This document shows positions 22,664 to 33,434 of a stretch of DNA of 64,000 nucleotides, in pieces. The translations under genes were made by a program, and so were the position numbers. The notes beneath the pieces were generated by a model that did no database searches, was not told the DNA's origin, and saw only the letters and a list, made by a program, of their open reading frames with translations. The stretch comes from Erodium maritimum. Lineage: Eukaryota > Streptophyta > Magnoliopsida > Geraniales > Geraniaceae. The stretch spans positions 29,060,956 to 29,124,955 of the forward strand of contig OY997594.1 of assembly GCA_963921825.1 (NCBI GenBank), given 5' to 3'. Position 1 is the stretch's first letter; every line of letters begins with the position of its first letter.

Positions 22664-23233
22664 TCAGAGGCTGAGATTCAAATCAATGACTTGAGGATCT
22701 GCTTGTTGTTTTGGCAACAATCTAAAGCTTCCGGGCCAGGACAAGCTCATAGGAGCAGCCAATTCTTCTTCCAAACCAAACACCCCATCACTTCTGGGCT
22801 TGTCATCACTGAATCTTGCAACCATGCCAGACCCCTGTCTGTGATTAGGCTTGTGGACGAGGGAGTGAGGCCGGACCCCGAGCGACCGAGCAGCCACCGA
22901 CGAAGGATGGTTATGGAAGGAGAAGCAACCCAACGAGCTCATCATCATCATTCTATGAGTTTGGTTGTTATTGTACCTCTTGGCAGCTCCTCTTTCTCTC
23001 TTGTGTGCGTTTTGGTGACCACCCAATGCTTGTGAGCTGTAAAACTTCCTCATACAGAAGTTGCATGAGAAGACCTTGTTGCCACCGGCTCGTGAAGGCT
23101 TCGATTGCCCAAGATCATGATGATCTTCACTTGTTGTGATTGGCTCATGATTCTTGGTGAGGCCCAGACTCAGACACAAACTTCCATCTCCTTCTTCTCC
23201 TCTCTTGTCTTGTTGATCATCATCATGAATCAT
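22664..23233 (-). CDS. Single C2H2 (QALGGH) zinc-finger protein with EAR motif
   Basis: This is an intact, intronless 189-codon gene. It encodes one plant-type C2H2 finger at residues 57-77 (C57, C60, H73, H77) with the plant-specific QALGGH core at 68-73, followed by a basic 'HKRERGAAKR' stretch likely to be a nuclear signal. The protein ends exactly in DLNLSL (184-189), an EAR repression motif, and has a second Leu-rich 'LCLSLGL' at 19-25. This layout is that of the ZFP1/ZFP3/ZFP4/ZFP7 group of Arabidopsis, nuclear repressors linked to hormone responses and epidermal development. The start is the first Met after an in-frame stop, 85 bp downstream of a TATA box. A copia LTR begins 123 bp beyond the stop codon. 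The exact orthologue is not decidable here. Confidence 0.93.
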   Translation of the reverse strand: MIHDDDQQDKRGEEGDGSLCLSLGLTKNHEPITTSEDHHDLGQSKPSRAGGNKVFSCNFCMRKFYSSQALGGHQNAHKRERGAAKRYNNNQTHRMMMMSSLGCFSFHNHPSSVAARSLGVRPHSLVHKPNHRQGSGMVARFSDDKPRSDGVFGLEEELAAPMSLSWPGSFRLLPKQQADPQVIDLNLSL

Positions 23234-23315
23234 TCTTGATTGACCAATTAAAGGGTCTCACTTTCTGTGGGGCAGGGCTTAGGAGGGTCTTACAGAAATG
23301 GGTTGCTTTGGGGTC

Positions 23316-23322
23316 TTAAATA
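23316..23322 (-). promoter_or_regulatory. TATA box of the zinc-finger gene
   Basis: The minus strand reads TCTATTTAAGAC. TATTTAA lies about 83 bp upstream of the start codon, leaving a leader of roughly 50 bp. Confidence 0.6.
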
Positions 23323-23790
23323 GAAGCTCTCTTTTCCTCTCTCTGGCAAGGACTCAAGACAGGATGCTATACCTTGTAGATACCATATCTTCTCTCTTTT
23401 GTAGCCTTGCTTTACAGCACCAATCAAATGCAACTTTTTTTCTATATCAATAAGCTTAATCGACTGTTCACTACCCCATTAATTTTTTTGGTCACATCAA
23501 TCGGCTAATAATTCACGTCTTCACTGTGTTCTTCACTAAACAAACACAAACTAGGTGTGGTGCGAGGACAAAACAGCTACTGTTTCTTCGTCCTACAATA
23601 TTTGGTGCACTCGTATGTTTGAGATATCCGTAATGACCTCGACACCCCGTGTAAACAGTGTAAGTGAATGATTTTCCTTAGGGATCACTTGTTATTGATT
23701 GGAAATATATAATGATGAGATACAATCATAACACATGGATGAGAGTGATTATAATATATGAGGAGAAATCAAATACAAACAATGTCTTAA
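23323..23790. other. Upstream region of the zinc-finger gene
   Basis: Non-coding sequence between the zinc-finger TATA box and the foldback element. It contains a CT-rich patch near 23330-23400 that could lie in the promoter. No other gene is seen. Confidence 0.4.
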
Positions 23791-24904
23791 CCTAAAAACT
23801 AGAGAACCAATCTAAGCCATCCATTTTAAGAATGGATGGATGAGATGCAATTGAGTAGTTGACTTGTTGACTGCAAAATGTTAATTTTTTTAATCAATTC
23901 ACTAATTTAATTTTTTCCGTTTCGTTTGAACTCCGATTGGCTTCAAACTTGCGCCATTAATTTTGTTTTTTTAAGGGCTTTAAATCAAGATCAGTCATGA
24001 ATATATTTTGAAGCACGAAAAAAAATTATTTTGGTGTTGATTTTTTTAAAAAAAAATCTGGGTAATTTTTATCAACACTTTGCTCTGGATTTATCAACAC
24101 TTTTACACTGGTTTTATCAACACTTTACACTGGTTTTATCACCTCATTTTCCAAAATTTATCATGTTTTTATCAACTCATCGTGTGCTTTTTATGAACAC
24201 TAGTTTTATCAACACTAAACACTAGGTTTATCATTCAATTACATGTGTTTATCATCCCCATCACATGGTTTTTTTGAAGCACGAATTTTTTTATTATTTC
24301 GGGGCTGGTTTTTAAAGAAATCATATCTGGCTAATTTTTATCAACACTTTGCTCTGGTTTTATCAACACTTTAAACTGGTTTTATCAACACTCTACACGG
24401 GTTTTATCACCTCATTCTCCAAAAGTGATCATGATTGGTTTATCACACTTATTATCAAAATCGAACATGATTTTTATCACCTCAGTACATGTTTTTATCA
24501 ACATTTAGCCCTAGTTTGATACCTCCGATATAAAACATTTATTAGTGAAGATTTATCAACACTCAACATTTTTTTTATCACTCCGATATACCTTTTTATT
24601 TTCGTGCTTCAAAATATATTCATGATTGATCTTGATTTAAAGCCCTTGAAAAAATAAAAATATTGGCGCAAGTTTGAAGCTAATCGGAGTTCAAACGAAT
24701 CGGGAAATATTAAATTAGTGAATTGGTGAAGAAAAAAATGGACGCTTGTCCACATGACACCATACTTTTACAAGTATGCCCTTGCTTGTGTGAGAAAGGA
24801 TGAAAGTGACGTGAGTTTGGGTGAAATTGGGGTGATGATGTGGCATCATGGGGAATGTTGGATGTTAGGTGTGTGTGGCTAGGATTGGTTCTCTAGTTTT
24901 TAGG
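23791..24904. mobile_element. Foldback (Mutator-like) element with a TTTATCAACAC repeat core
   Basis: The outer ends are exact inverted copies, CCTAAAAACTAGAGAACCAA at 23791 and its complement ending at 24904. A second long inverted pair lies inside: 'ggcttcaaacttgcgccatt' at about 23940 and its near-complement at about 24665, continuing through 'tttgaagcacgaaaa'. The core (about 24060-24600) is an irregular array of roughly 20-bp 'ggttttatcaacacttta' units. There is no open transposase. Long terminal repeats with a filler core suggest a Mutator-like foldback, but no convincing 9-bp target duplication is visible. Confidence 0.6.
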
Positions 24905-25008
24905 TCAAGCGGTTTGTAGCCGATTTCACCTCTATAGTATATAAATATAATCCTAATATAAGAGAATACTTACAAGAATAAGACACGTGTAATATATATC
25001 TTCTAACA
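24905..25008 (-). mobile_element. Copia C 3' LTR fragment
   Basis: On the minus strand TGTTAGAAGATATATATTAC begins at 25008, directly downstream of the RNase H coding remnant of copia C. It continues with 'tatactatagaggtgaaatc' until the foldback element cuts it at 24904. No continuation was identified on the far side. Confidence 0.5.
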
Positions 25009-25139
25009 CATTTCTGCGGTCGAAACTGGGTGAGCAAGGATGTTGAGATTGGACCTGAATTCCTCAAACAGTATGAACGGGAGGCCCTTTGTAGAGAGAC
25101 CTGCGAACTACTATGAATATGATACATGAGCACACGAAC

Positions 25140-27050
25140 ATGTCATGTAGCAACTTTCTCACGTACAAAACGTAAATTTAACTCGACATGTTTAGAACAT
25201 TGATGTTGTACCGGATTACTAGTCATGTAAACCGAACGGATGTTACCAAAGAAGAGAATAATATAACTAGAGAGAGTACAATGTAACTCAAGAAGAAGGT
25301 TGCGCAACCAACAAGACTCGACGACGCCATGATACTCGGCTTCAGCATTTGAGCGATACACAACATGTTGATGCTTGGACGACCAAGACAATATTAGGAC
25401 CTAGAAAAACACTATATCTAGAAGTAGATTGACGTGTGTCAGGACCTCCTGTCCAATCGGCATCAAAATAAACTACAAGAGAGAAGGTAGAGGATGGACG
25501 GAGGTGAAGACCATGAAGGAGGGTACCTTATACGTACCGAAGAATACGTTTAAGGGCAAAAAAGTGAGTTTCATGAGGTTCGTGCATAAACAAGCAAATT
25601 TGCTGGAAAACATAGGATATATCAGGGCGAGTGAACGTGAAGTATTTGAGGGAGCCCACAACACTGATATAATAAAGGATCAGAAACCGGGAGACCAGAG
25701 GATGAGGATAGTTTTGATTTTGTGTGGACACGGGAGAGATATGGATTGTAAGAAAACATATTAGCTCGAGGAAGAATTTCACGAACAAATTTTTCTTGTA
25801 AGGGAAAAGGTAAGAGAAAGTACGAGTCATAGAGAGACACAGAAAGTAATAGAGAGGACTAAGGTTGGTCATAGAAAATTCCAAGTTAAGGGAGGCGGAA
25901 GAAGAAGAAGAAGAAGAAGAAGAAGAAGAAGAAGAAGAAGAAGAAGAAGAAGAAGAAGAAGAAGAAGAAGAAGAAGAAGAAGATGGCATCAAAATAGAAT
26001 AGAACAAAGGTAGTATGGGAACCATTACGGTATATGAACAAAGATGCATCAGCCTTGTTGTTGACGAAGTCTATAGAGAGAAAATATGAAGAAAAACGTT
26101 GATACCAAGGCCCGAGAGCTTGCTTAAGACCATAAAGAGCTTTCTTGAGATGACAAATATGGGTAAAAATGAGGGCTCGTGGAAACTAAGAGGTTGCTTC
26201 ATGTAAATTGTTTCAGAGAAGTCACCATGAAGAAATGCATTTTTGACATCAAGTTGGTGAATAGGTCATGAACGAGAAAGAGAGAGACTGAGAATTGTCC
26301 GGATGGTAGCTGGTTTGACGACGGGGCTGAAAGTGTCAACATAATCAATATCGGGTTCTTGAGTGTACTCTTGGGAAATAAGATAAGCTTCGTGACACTC
26401 TAAAGGACCATCGAAGCCGAATTGGTGATAGAAGATCCATTTGAAATCAACTATGTTAACATTGTATGGGCATAACACCAATTCTCATGTATCATTTGCA
26501 TTGAGAGTAGATATCCTGTCTTCCATGGATTTCCTCCAATTTGGATCACGAAGAGCCTGAGTAGAAGAACGGGGAATGAGAGAGGGAGTGGGTATGGGTA
26601 TGGATAGGTGATGATCAAGAATGCGGTGAGGTTTGATGGTGCGAACATGACTATGAGTGGTCTAGGATGGACGTGATGTTGCGGCAGATCAGGTTAGGAT
26701 AATGGGACAGGAGAAGAAGATGGAGTGACGTCAAACAGAGGTATAGGCAGAACAACGGGGTTGGAGAGAGCGGACAAGATAGGGGAACAAGAAATTCGGA
26801 GGAGTTATGGGAATGAATGAATGGAGAAAGCTCATCGGGGGAAGAGTGTAAGAAGTCATAAGAGGCTGGTGGGTGGGGCGGGTTGTGGGAAGAGTGCGGA
26901 AAGACCGATTCATTGAAAATGACATGATGAAAGACGATGATTTTGCCAAAAGAAGGGTCAAGACAACGATAGCCGCCATGATTAGACGGATAGCCGAGAA
27001 AAATACAAGCGCGAGAAAATATAGTTGAAATAATTGTATGTAGTTATGTA
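25140..27050 (-). pseudogene. Ty1/copia pol 3' half (integrase end, RT, RNase H)
   Basis: Minus-strand frames read in order: the integrase end ('ACIFLGYPSNHGGYRCLDP', split over 26980-26900), RT ('DTFSPVVKPATIRTILSLSL', 26266-26481), later RT and connection pieces (25528-26049), and RNase H ('SWSSKHQHVVYRSNAEAEYH' then 'NPVQHQCSKHVELNLRFVRE', 25143-25391). These are the order and motifs of a Ty1/copia polyprotein. Stops, frameshifts and a (GAA)n tract destroy the frame. Gag, protease and most of integrase are missing; the piece ends near 27050, where a LINE has inserted. Confidence 0.8.
25898..25983. repeat. (GAA)n microsatellite, about 28 units
   Basis: An uninterrupted GAA/AAG run lies inside the copia C reverse transcriptase. 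On the minus strand it reads TTC/TCT/CTT and in one frame gives a run of about 28 serines. It arose by slippage after the element had lost function. Confidence 0.95.
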
Positions 27051-27736
27051 GTTTGAAATGATATTTTTTTATCAGAGAAGTTTTATAGATCCTTCCCGAG
27101 AGATGAGTGGCAGCCTGAAATAAATAGACTTAAAACAAGGAAACATACACGGCATAAAACCTAACAAAAACAAAATACCAAAACAAGACCCGAACGAACC
27201 AATACAAAACTAGAAATGGGAAACAAAAGACGAAAAACGAACCCTACACACGGAAGGTCTCTACAAACTCATAAAAGGGAACCTGCACCAGACCACCAGC
27301 GAGAACGGATAAAAAAACGAACCGAGGAAAAGAAAGGCCCACTAAGACCTCACCCAAGAAAGACTAAAGTTCTAGGCTTGAGTCTGAGTTTCCTATCTGA
27401 TCATAGGTTGCTATCAACTCTGCGTTTAGAATCTACAACTCACAAAATTGGAAACTTCCCCTGAAGATTTGGACTTGAAGCCAATGGAACTGTAGTAAGC
27501 CCAGGCCTTCTCGGTTGCCTGCAATTTGCTAGGGGCCCAATGCCCAGGACCAAGCTCATACGTGTCAGCAGTTATTGTGTGATCGCTAACTGAAACTTGA
27601 CAATCGATTTTATCTCTCGATTTCAAAGCATCCTCCCTCTTTTTCTTACGCAAAACCACTATGCCTGAAACTGTAGTCTCTGAGTCTAAACGCTTTTTTG
27701 GAGATTGAGGCTTTTCCATTATCGATAGAGAATGAT

Positions 27737-30624
27737 TGTAAGAACCGTCCCCGGTCGATCTTGGTCGAACCGGAGGTTGTTGGGCGAAAGTTGACTTTTT
27801 GCTGGAAAAGTCAACCGATGACTCGGGGAGTCATTCAGGACCTTTCCGGGACCCAAAAATCTTAGTCTTCGTTACAGTTAGCTTAGTTGGGTCATTTCCT
27901 TTCAAATGACACCTTTTGTGAAAAAGTCAAACCCGGGTCAAACTAGGTCGATTTTGGATTATTATCGAATAAAATAATAAGAGCTGAGATATTTTGGGGT
28001 AGGAGTGGTCCCCACATGGACATATGTCCATGTTAGCTTGGAGGGGAAGAAAAGTGGGAGAAAAGACCAATTAGTCCCCACATAAGGACAAAGGAGAGGG
28101 AGAGGGGTTAAAGGACGAAAGGGACATTTCCACCTTGAGGATAAGACCACATGGAGCAAAAATTCTGCTCATTTTCTCTTGTTGGCCGAACACTATAGCT
28201 AGGAAGAGAGAGAAGGAAAACTCCATTGAAGCTTCATTGAAGCTGGAAGAAGAAGCAAGAGAAAGGAATCTCTTTTTTGGCCATTTCTACACCAAATCTT
28301 CTCAAATTTACTTCATCTCTTCATTTCCTAGAGGTTGGTATGCTTTATTTCCTCATTTGATGAAATTGATGTTGTGGGTTTGAGTAGAGATGACTTGAAC
28401 TAGTGGGTGTTGGGTGTTGGAAGGTTTAAATGTTGATTTGTGAAGAAGTGAAGTTGGATGATGTAAATAACTTGGTTTGAGTAGTTTTTGATGAAACCCA
28501 CCATGGGTCTTGAAACTTTGGATGATTTGAGGTGAAAATTGAAGTTCTAAAGCTTAAAAATGGTGATTTGGAGAACCTAGAACTAGTTAGGAGTTTGTTG
28601 GAGAAATTAGATATTTTTCCGACGACCGAAGGCTCGCCGGAGCTCCAGCCGGTCACCGGAATCCGGCCACCAGGGAAGGAAAGGACCAGCCATGGTTTGG
28701 CCATCCTTGGAAAAGACCGGCCATGGTCCGACCACCCATGAACAGTGATCAGTCGGTCCGGTTTAGCAACACACGGCAATGTGTGGCCGTGGGGCCCACA
28801 TGGCCGGGTTCTGGGGGTTTCATAAATGGAACGGTCGTGGTTGAACCCCGGGACGATGTTTTCACACCCGGAACGAATTATGGATGAGATTCATGAAATT
28901 TCGGAAAAAGCGATTAGAAACTTTATTTGCGAAATTGGGAAGGCTCAGACCCCGGAATTGGATTCCGTCAAGTGATTTGGAACAAGTAAATTAATTATAT
29001 TGGATAGACTCGAATAGGGAAACTTTCGGACTCCCGAGGGACGTTTTCCCGATTTCGAACAAAATGGGCCTTCTGAGCCCATTTTGCCAAGTTGAGCAAT
29101 TGAGATTAGTTTGGGTATTTCCCTCTTTAATCCACACTTGAATTAGCATTAATTCTTGTATTGCTTGTAATCTTAGACTTTGGGCCCGAGCTTGGCGAAG
29201 TGATGAGGAGGAAGCTAGCCAGGTCGTCCGCTGCTAGGATTGGATTGCTTTTGAGGTAGGGAAAGTAGCGAATACCGGTTTAATTGCGGAAAGTTACTAG
29301 TATGCCTATAGGTCGTAATTATTTGATTAAATTGTTAGAATTGCATGATTAGGATGTGAGGAAAGAGTTAAATGAGGGATAGCTTACGAGTCATGTCGAG
29401 CCGTAAGTTTGGGATTGTCGTGCTGTAGAAATGCATGCGGGCGATGTCGAGCCCTTAGGTTGTGTGTTGATTGAAATGACATGATCTTTGATTGAGATGC
29501 ATGATGTGTGATTTATTCGTTGTTAGATTGAGAATCATGTTATGATATGCTCGATGTAGTGTGTTGATATGTTTGGGTAAGTGTGCCATGCTTGTTATGA
29601 CGTGAACCGATGGTTGTGATATGGTCGGGTGATTGATAGACCGACGTGACATGTTGTGGTAAGATTGGTGGGCTTGGTAAGCCGTGATTGATCTATGGCG
29701 TTATGATGCGTGATATTATCTTGATGTGTGTTCGAAGAGGAGTTGTATTCCGGTATGGTACCTACACCGAGGGGGTACACCGGTGTAGGGTAGTACCTAG
29801 GCCAACGGTGTGGTCCCACGTATGCGCGACCCCCCGGTGTGTTATTCCGGTATGATACCTACATTGAGGGGGTATGCCGGTGTAGGGCATCTAGGCCGAC
29901 GGTTTTTGATTTGGCATTAGGTGTCGTGTTTATGCCCCAACGGATTTTCGGGAAGACTTCTAGGCCGATGGTGTATTCTGGTACGATGTATTGTGATTGT
30001 GCCCGGACAGATTTCCGGGAAGATATTTAGACCGATGTTGTATGTTCCGGTGTGATATGATAGAGTCGGGTTGTGGACAACCGGCAGAGTCGGGGACTGC
30101 GGTACGAGACGTGTGCTTATTTTATTGTATGTTGTATGCATGATACTTGTTTAAGTGAAGTGAGTATAATGTGATAGTGGTCGTGTAAGTATGTTGGTGA
30201 GAGTGGTTATAATCTTGGAACTGAGGAACGTGATTATGAAAGTCCGTGGTGTGTTTAGTTGTGCGTTGTACTAGTATGTCCTTATTGGACGGTTACTCGT
30301 GGTGATGAGTGGATACTCATCGCCTTAACTACTTTTCCTACTGAGCGAAAGCTCACCCCCTTTACCTTGTTGTTTTTCAGGTCTTGAGCGGGATTCTCGG
30401 CGCTTGGGAGCTAGCGAGGGTCTTGTTTAGTTGTCTAGAGACGTACTGTTTAAATTGCCGTTAAACTTATTTATTTTGTGGTTTTACTGAGCTGTTGACT
30501 CATGAGGTCCCTTGGAGCTTTTAAACTGTTATTTGAGATCCTTTTTTATATTAAAATTGTTCTATTATTTATTGTTTTAAATTCACGTCTCGAGTCCGGT
30601 CAAAACCGGATTTGGGGCGTGACA
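27737..30624 (+). mobile_element. Second solo LTR, 2,888 bp
   Basis: The segment starts TGTAAGAACCG and ends GGGGCGTGACA. It is related to the LTR at 14752-17639 in the same order: 'ggaggggaagaaaag' at the same offset, 'ggtagggaaagta', 'ggtacctacaccga' with 'ggtgtagggtagtacc', 'ctactgagcgaaagctcacc', and 'tctcgagtccggtcaaaacc' at the end. The 5-bp flanks ATGAT (27732-27736) and AGGAT (30625-30629) match at four of five positions. It interrupts the LINE ORF1 on the other strand. Probably Ty3/gypsy, as for the first copy. Short 'ccggccatggtccgaccacc'-type repeats lie at 28630-28760. Confidence 0.8.
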
Positions 30625-31637
30625 AGGATAGATCTGGTGTCAGCTCTTCTCCTTCTGATTTAGAATAAGACCCGATGCTCGGACTCTCAGGCAACCATTT
30701 TTGGTTGCTCGGAGAATCTACATTCTCTGTCTGAGTTTGAGGCACTGCACTCTGGTCAATACACACTAACTTCTCTTCCATAATCGGAGATAAGGGAGAA
30801 TAGGAAAACCCTGGTGATCGAGCCTCATTGTCCGACTTAGAAACAATCGGCCTAACCATTGGAACCATTACTACTTCTCTAATTGAACGTGAGCTTGTTC
30901 CAAATTCTTCCTCGTCCAACACTGAATGGGAAGTCCTTGTATTCGCATCCATTTGAATAGGCCTCCTTTCAATAGAAGAGATTCATACCCAAACCCATTG
31001 TCATCCATTACGATAACCAAGACCACCGGCTTTCTACCATTTGCTCCTCGAAGGCCTTATCTGCACAGGAAATGAACACAACTCTATTACCCAAGGCTTT
31101 AATATGTAAATCAAAAATACCTTGCCTCCAAAATTCCTCTTGTAACGTAGTTGGGCTGACTTTTCCATAAAGAACCCCCAACCACCCATCTGTTGCCTCC
31201 TCTTTCAACCTCTCGTCCACCTCAATCTGCATTCGTACAGTGCCTCTATGTTCTGTTGAGGTCCGCAGATCCTCCCCTGAGTGCCTTACACAGCCCATAC
31301 TCTTTTCCCATGCCTGAGCTACGAAGAAGGTGTGAGAACCTAACTTGGATCGATTATTTAAGTTTACTACGATCTCCATATCCGATCCAACCTTATACCT
31401 GATAAACCCAAATAATTTGCCTCTGGAATTCGGATTGTATGGAAAATGGATTTGTTCAATCTCTCCAAACTTACCGAAAATTGCCTTTACTCCTTCTGCA
31501 GTTGTTCCTTCGGAAAGATTGAAGATGAAAATTTTGTTCGGTGACAATGCTCCTCTCGTCGGAGGAGATGATCGTTGAACCTCAGAACGGGGAACTTCCC
31601 TCTCAGCCATGTTGACCTCAGATGCCCTTCTTCGCAA
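30625..31637 (-). pseudogene. LINE ORF1 with RRM domain
   Basis: The first part, 31008-31637 (209 codons), begins with an RNA-recognition motif: RNP2 IFIFNL at residues 36-41 and RNP1 KLFGFIRY at 74-81. A segment resembling the plant DUF4283 gag region follows ('YGKVSPTTLQEEFWRQGIFD'). The likely initiator is Met10 ('MAEREVPR') or Met1. A stop at 31008 and a frameshift separate it from a Ser/Glu-rich tail (30952-30625) that continues past the solo LTR into 27426-27736. The intact protein would bind element RNA in the ribonucleoprotein. The same architecture is found on the plus strand at 57.1-59.1 kb. Confidence 0.75.
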
Positions 31638-31750
31638 CCCCGACCTTCATCTTGCGTCAAACCGAGACTCATTGCTTCCAGTCCTAAAACGATCTGATCG
31701 TTGCAGTTACATTTGTTTCCTGCAAAATACGGCCGGAGGAACAATGATAT

Positions 31751-32460
31751 ATTTAATAAATCTCAAATATTAAAAGACTACTTTCAACTAGTCTATTTTG
31801 TATGGCCTAACTTGAGATATGGTAAATATACCTGTGTGGAAAGTGACCTAGTACCCTTTTTGTTTTTTGTTTTTTTTTATCAGCGCCTAGTACCCGTTTT
31901 GTGTCAATGGAGAGCCGAAAGGGAGGATCATAATAAATAATAATAGAGATTTAAAAAGTTTCTGAATTGTGTAATAAGGTGGGCTGTCTCTTCATGATTG
32001 AAATATAAATAGGAGGATCTATCAATCTACAATTTACGATCCACATGTGTGTTGTGTGCCTTGTTGTGGTTGAAAATTTCTGTTAGAAATAGTAGAAGAA
32101 AGATCAATATGAGTCATAAAGAAGAGGACCAGTTATGGCTATTGTCAGAAGTCAGAACCCTCTTCTAGAGCTCTTCTGAATAATGCAGTATTGATGCCGA
32201 CGCTTTATTCAGACAGAATGATTGGACTTGTGTCTTCATTATTTAAGTCTTGTCTAATCAAATGATTAGTAATTCGCCATAGTTAGTTCAAGTGTCCAAT
32301 CTCAGGACCCCCTCCATTTGCTCATATTCATATTTTATAATAATAATTCATGATGTAGGTCAAGAAAAAAAAATCAGATCATGTTGTTAATTACAATAAG
32401 ATAATAAGAACAAAAAAAAATGACTGTAACACTTTAGAATTGAATGCTCCTGGGTTCTTC
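31751..32460. other. Intergenic AT-rich stretch, no gene seen
   Basis: AT-rich sequence with short A and T runs. I see no exon, RNA gene or repeat structure that can be defended. Confidence 0.4.
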
Positions 32461-33007
32461 ACCAATCTAAGCCCTAGAGCGCCGCCACCAAGTGCAGATC
32501 ATAGCTTTGGCCATGATCAAGCCATGGTTTATGCTAGGCTTTTCTCTCCCATCTCACATCGACAACCAAATGATTTGTGGGGTTGTTCTCAATAACAAAA
32601 TTAATGGGCAGTACTTTCTTTGAACTTTTGGGATAGTAAGCTTCACATATAACCCTCTCTTGATTTTCTCTCGGATTACAGACCTAGGTTTTGCGATTTC
32701 ATGGAGGCTGCGACAAGGAGAGACACCAGGGATTTCGGCAACAACCATGTTTCGAGTTACAAGGAAGGAACTCGAACGACGAGTCTCTCTTGTCCGTTGT
32801 CTTCGATCTCACAGTCTCGCAAGGGATCTCGTTCTCTTGTCTTTGTATCACCGGCGAGCGGTGGTGTATAAGGATGGAAAAACGCCCCGCCTCTCGCGGG
32901 GTGGATTCGGGATGGGGATTTTTTAAGCGGGGCGGGGTGGGGCAAGCACTCCCAGCCCCGTACCCCACACCATTATTTCACAATAAAATATTATAATTTA
33001 TATATAC

Positions 33008-33098
<91 letters not shown>
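33008..33098. repeat. (TAA)n microsatellite, about 30 units
   Basis: An almost perfect ATA/TAA trinucleotide run inside the hAT element, next to its left subterminal region. Confidence 0.95.
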
Positions 33099-33101
<3 letters not shown>

Positions 33102-33187
33102 TACATTTGACTAAAAACATTTTCTCATGTTTAAATCTTTGTTGTGTGGTCATGTTTGTAGAAATAAAGCAATGTTCCTTTCTTCGA

Positions 33188-33434
33188 TATTTTTGAAAAT
33201 ATTAAGTTTAACTTGTTTAGATATTTGAGTTGTGATTATAATTTAATATTAATATTGATATAAATGCTAGTCATATATAATATAATTGTATCACCTTATG
33301 TACATGTAAGTTAAATATATATAAGGTGATATAACTATATTATGTATTACCAGCATTTATATTAATATCAAATCATAATCACTACTCAAATATCTTAAAA
33401 ATTGGAATAACAAGTTAAACTTAAAATTTTCAAC
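33188..33434. repeat. Palindromic foldback inside the hAT element
   Basis: The left arm ('attaagtttaacttgtt', 'tgatataaatgctag', 'gtatcaccttatg') is matched in reverse by the right arm ('ataaggtgatata', 'ccagcatttatattaata', 'aacaagttaaacttaaaatt'). The arms are about 115 bp around a short centre near 33312. It is probably a small MITE nested in the hAT; its target duplication is not clear. Confidence 0.65.

Larger units (their letters stand above)
27065..31742 (-). mobile_element. RRM-type LINE, minus strand, split by a solo LTR
   Basis: ORF1 starts near 31.64 kb on the minus strand and runs to 30625. After the 2,888-bp solo LTR it resumes at 27736, and the element ends in a T-run at 27065-27072 (the complement of '...ctctgataaaaaaa'). 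The string AATGATAT at 27057-27064 and 31743-31750 is a short target duplication. Without the LTR the LINE is only about 1.8 kb, so nearly all of ORF2 is missing. It sits at the broken end of copia C. Its 3' tail resembles the LINE tails at 59.79 and 62.90 kb. Confidence 0.65.

Noticed and set aside
24060-24600. The TTTATCAACAC array as a CRISPR-like repeat
   Set aside because: Units are irregular and degenerate, there are no unique spacers of constant size, and it lies inside a foldback element of a plant genome.
14752-30624. The two solo LTRs as the ends of one 15.9-kb element
   Set aside because: They have different target duplications (CAAAG; ATGAT/AGGAT), are clearly diverged, and the DNA between them holds an intact host gene and other transposons but no matching gag-pol.
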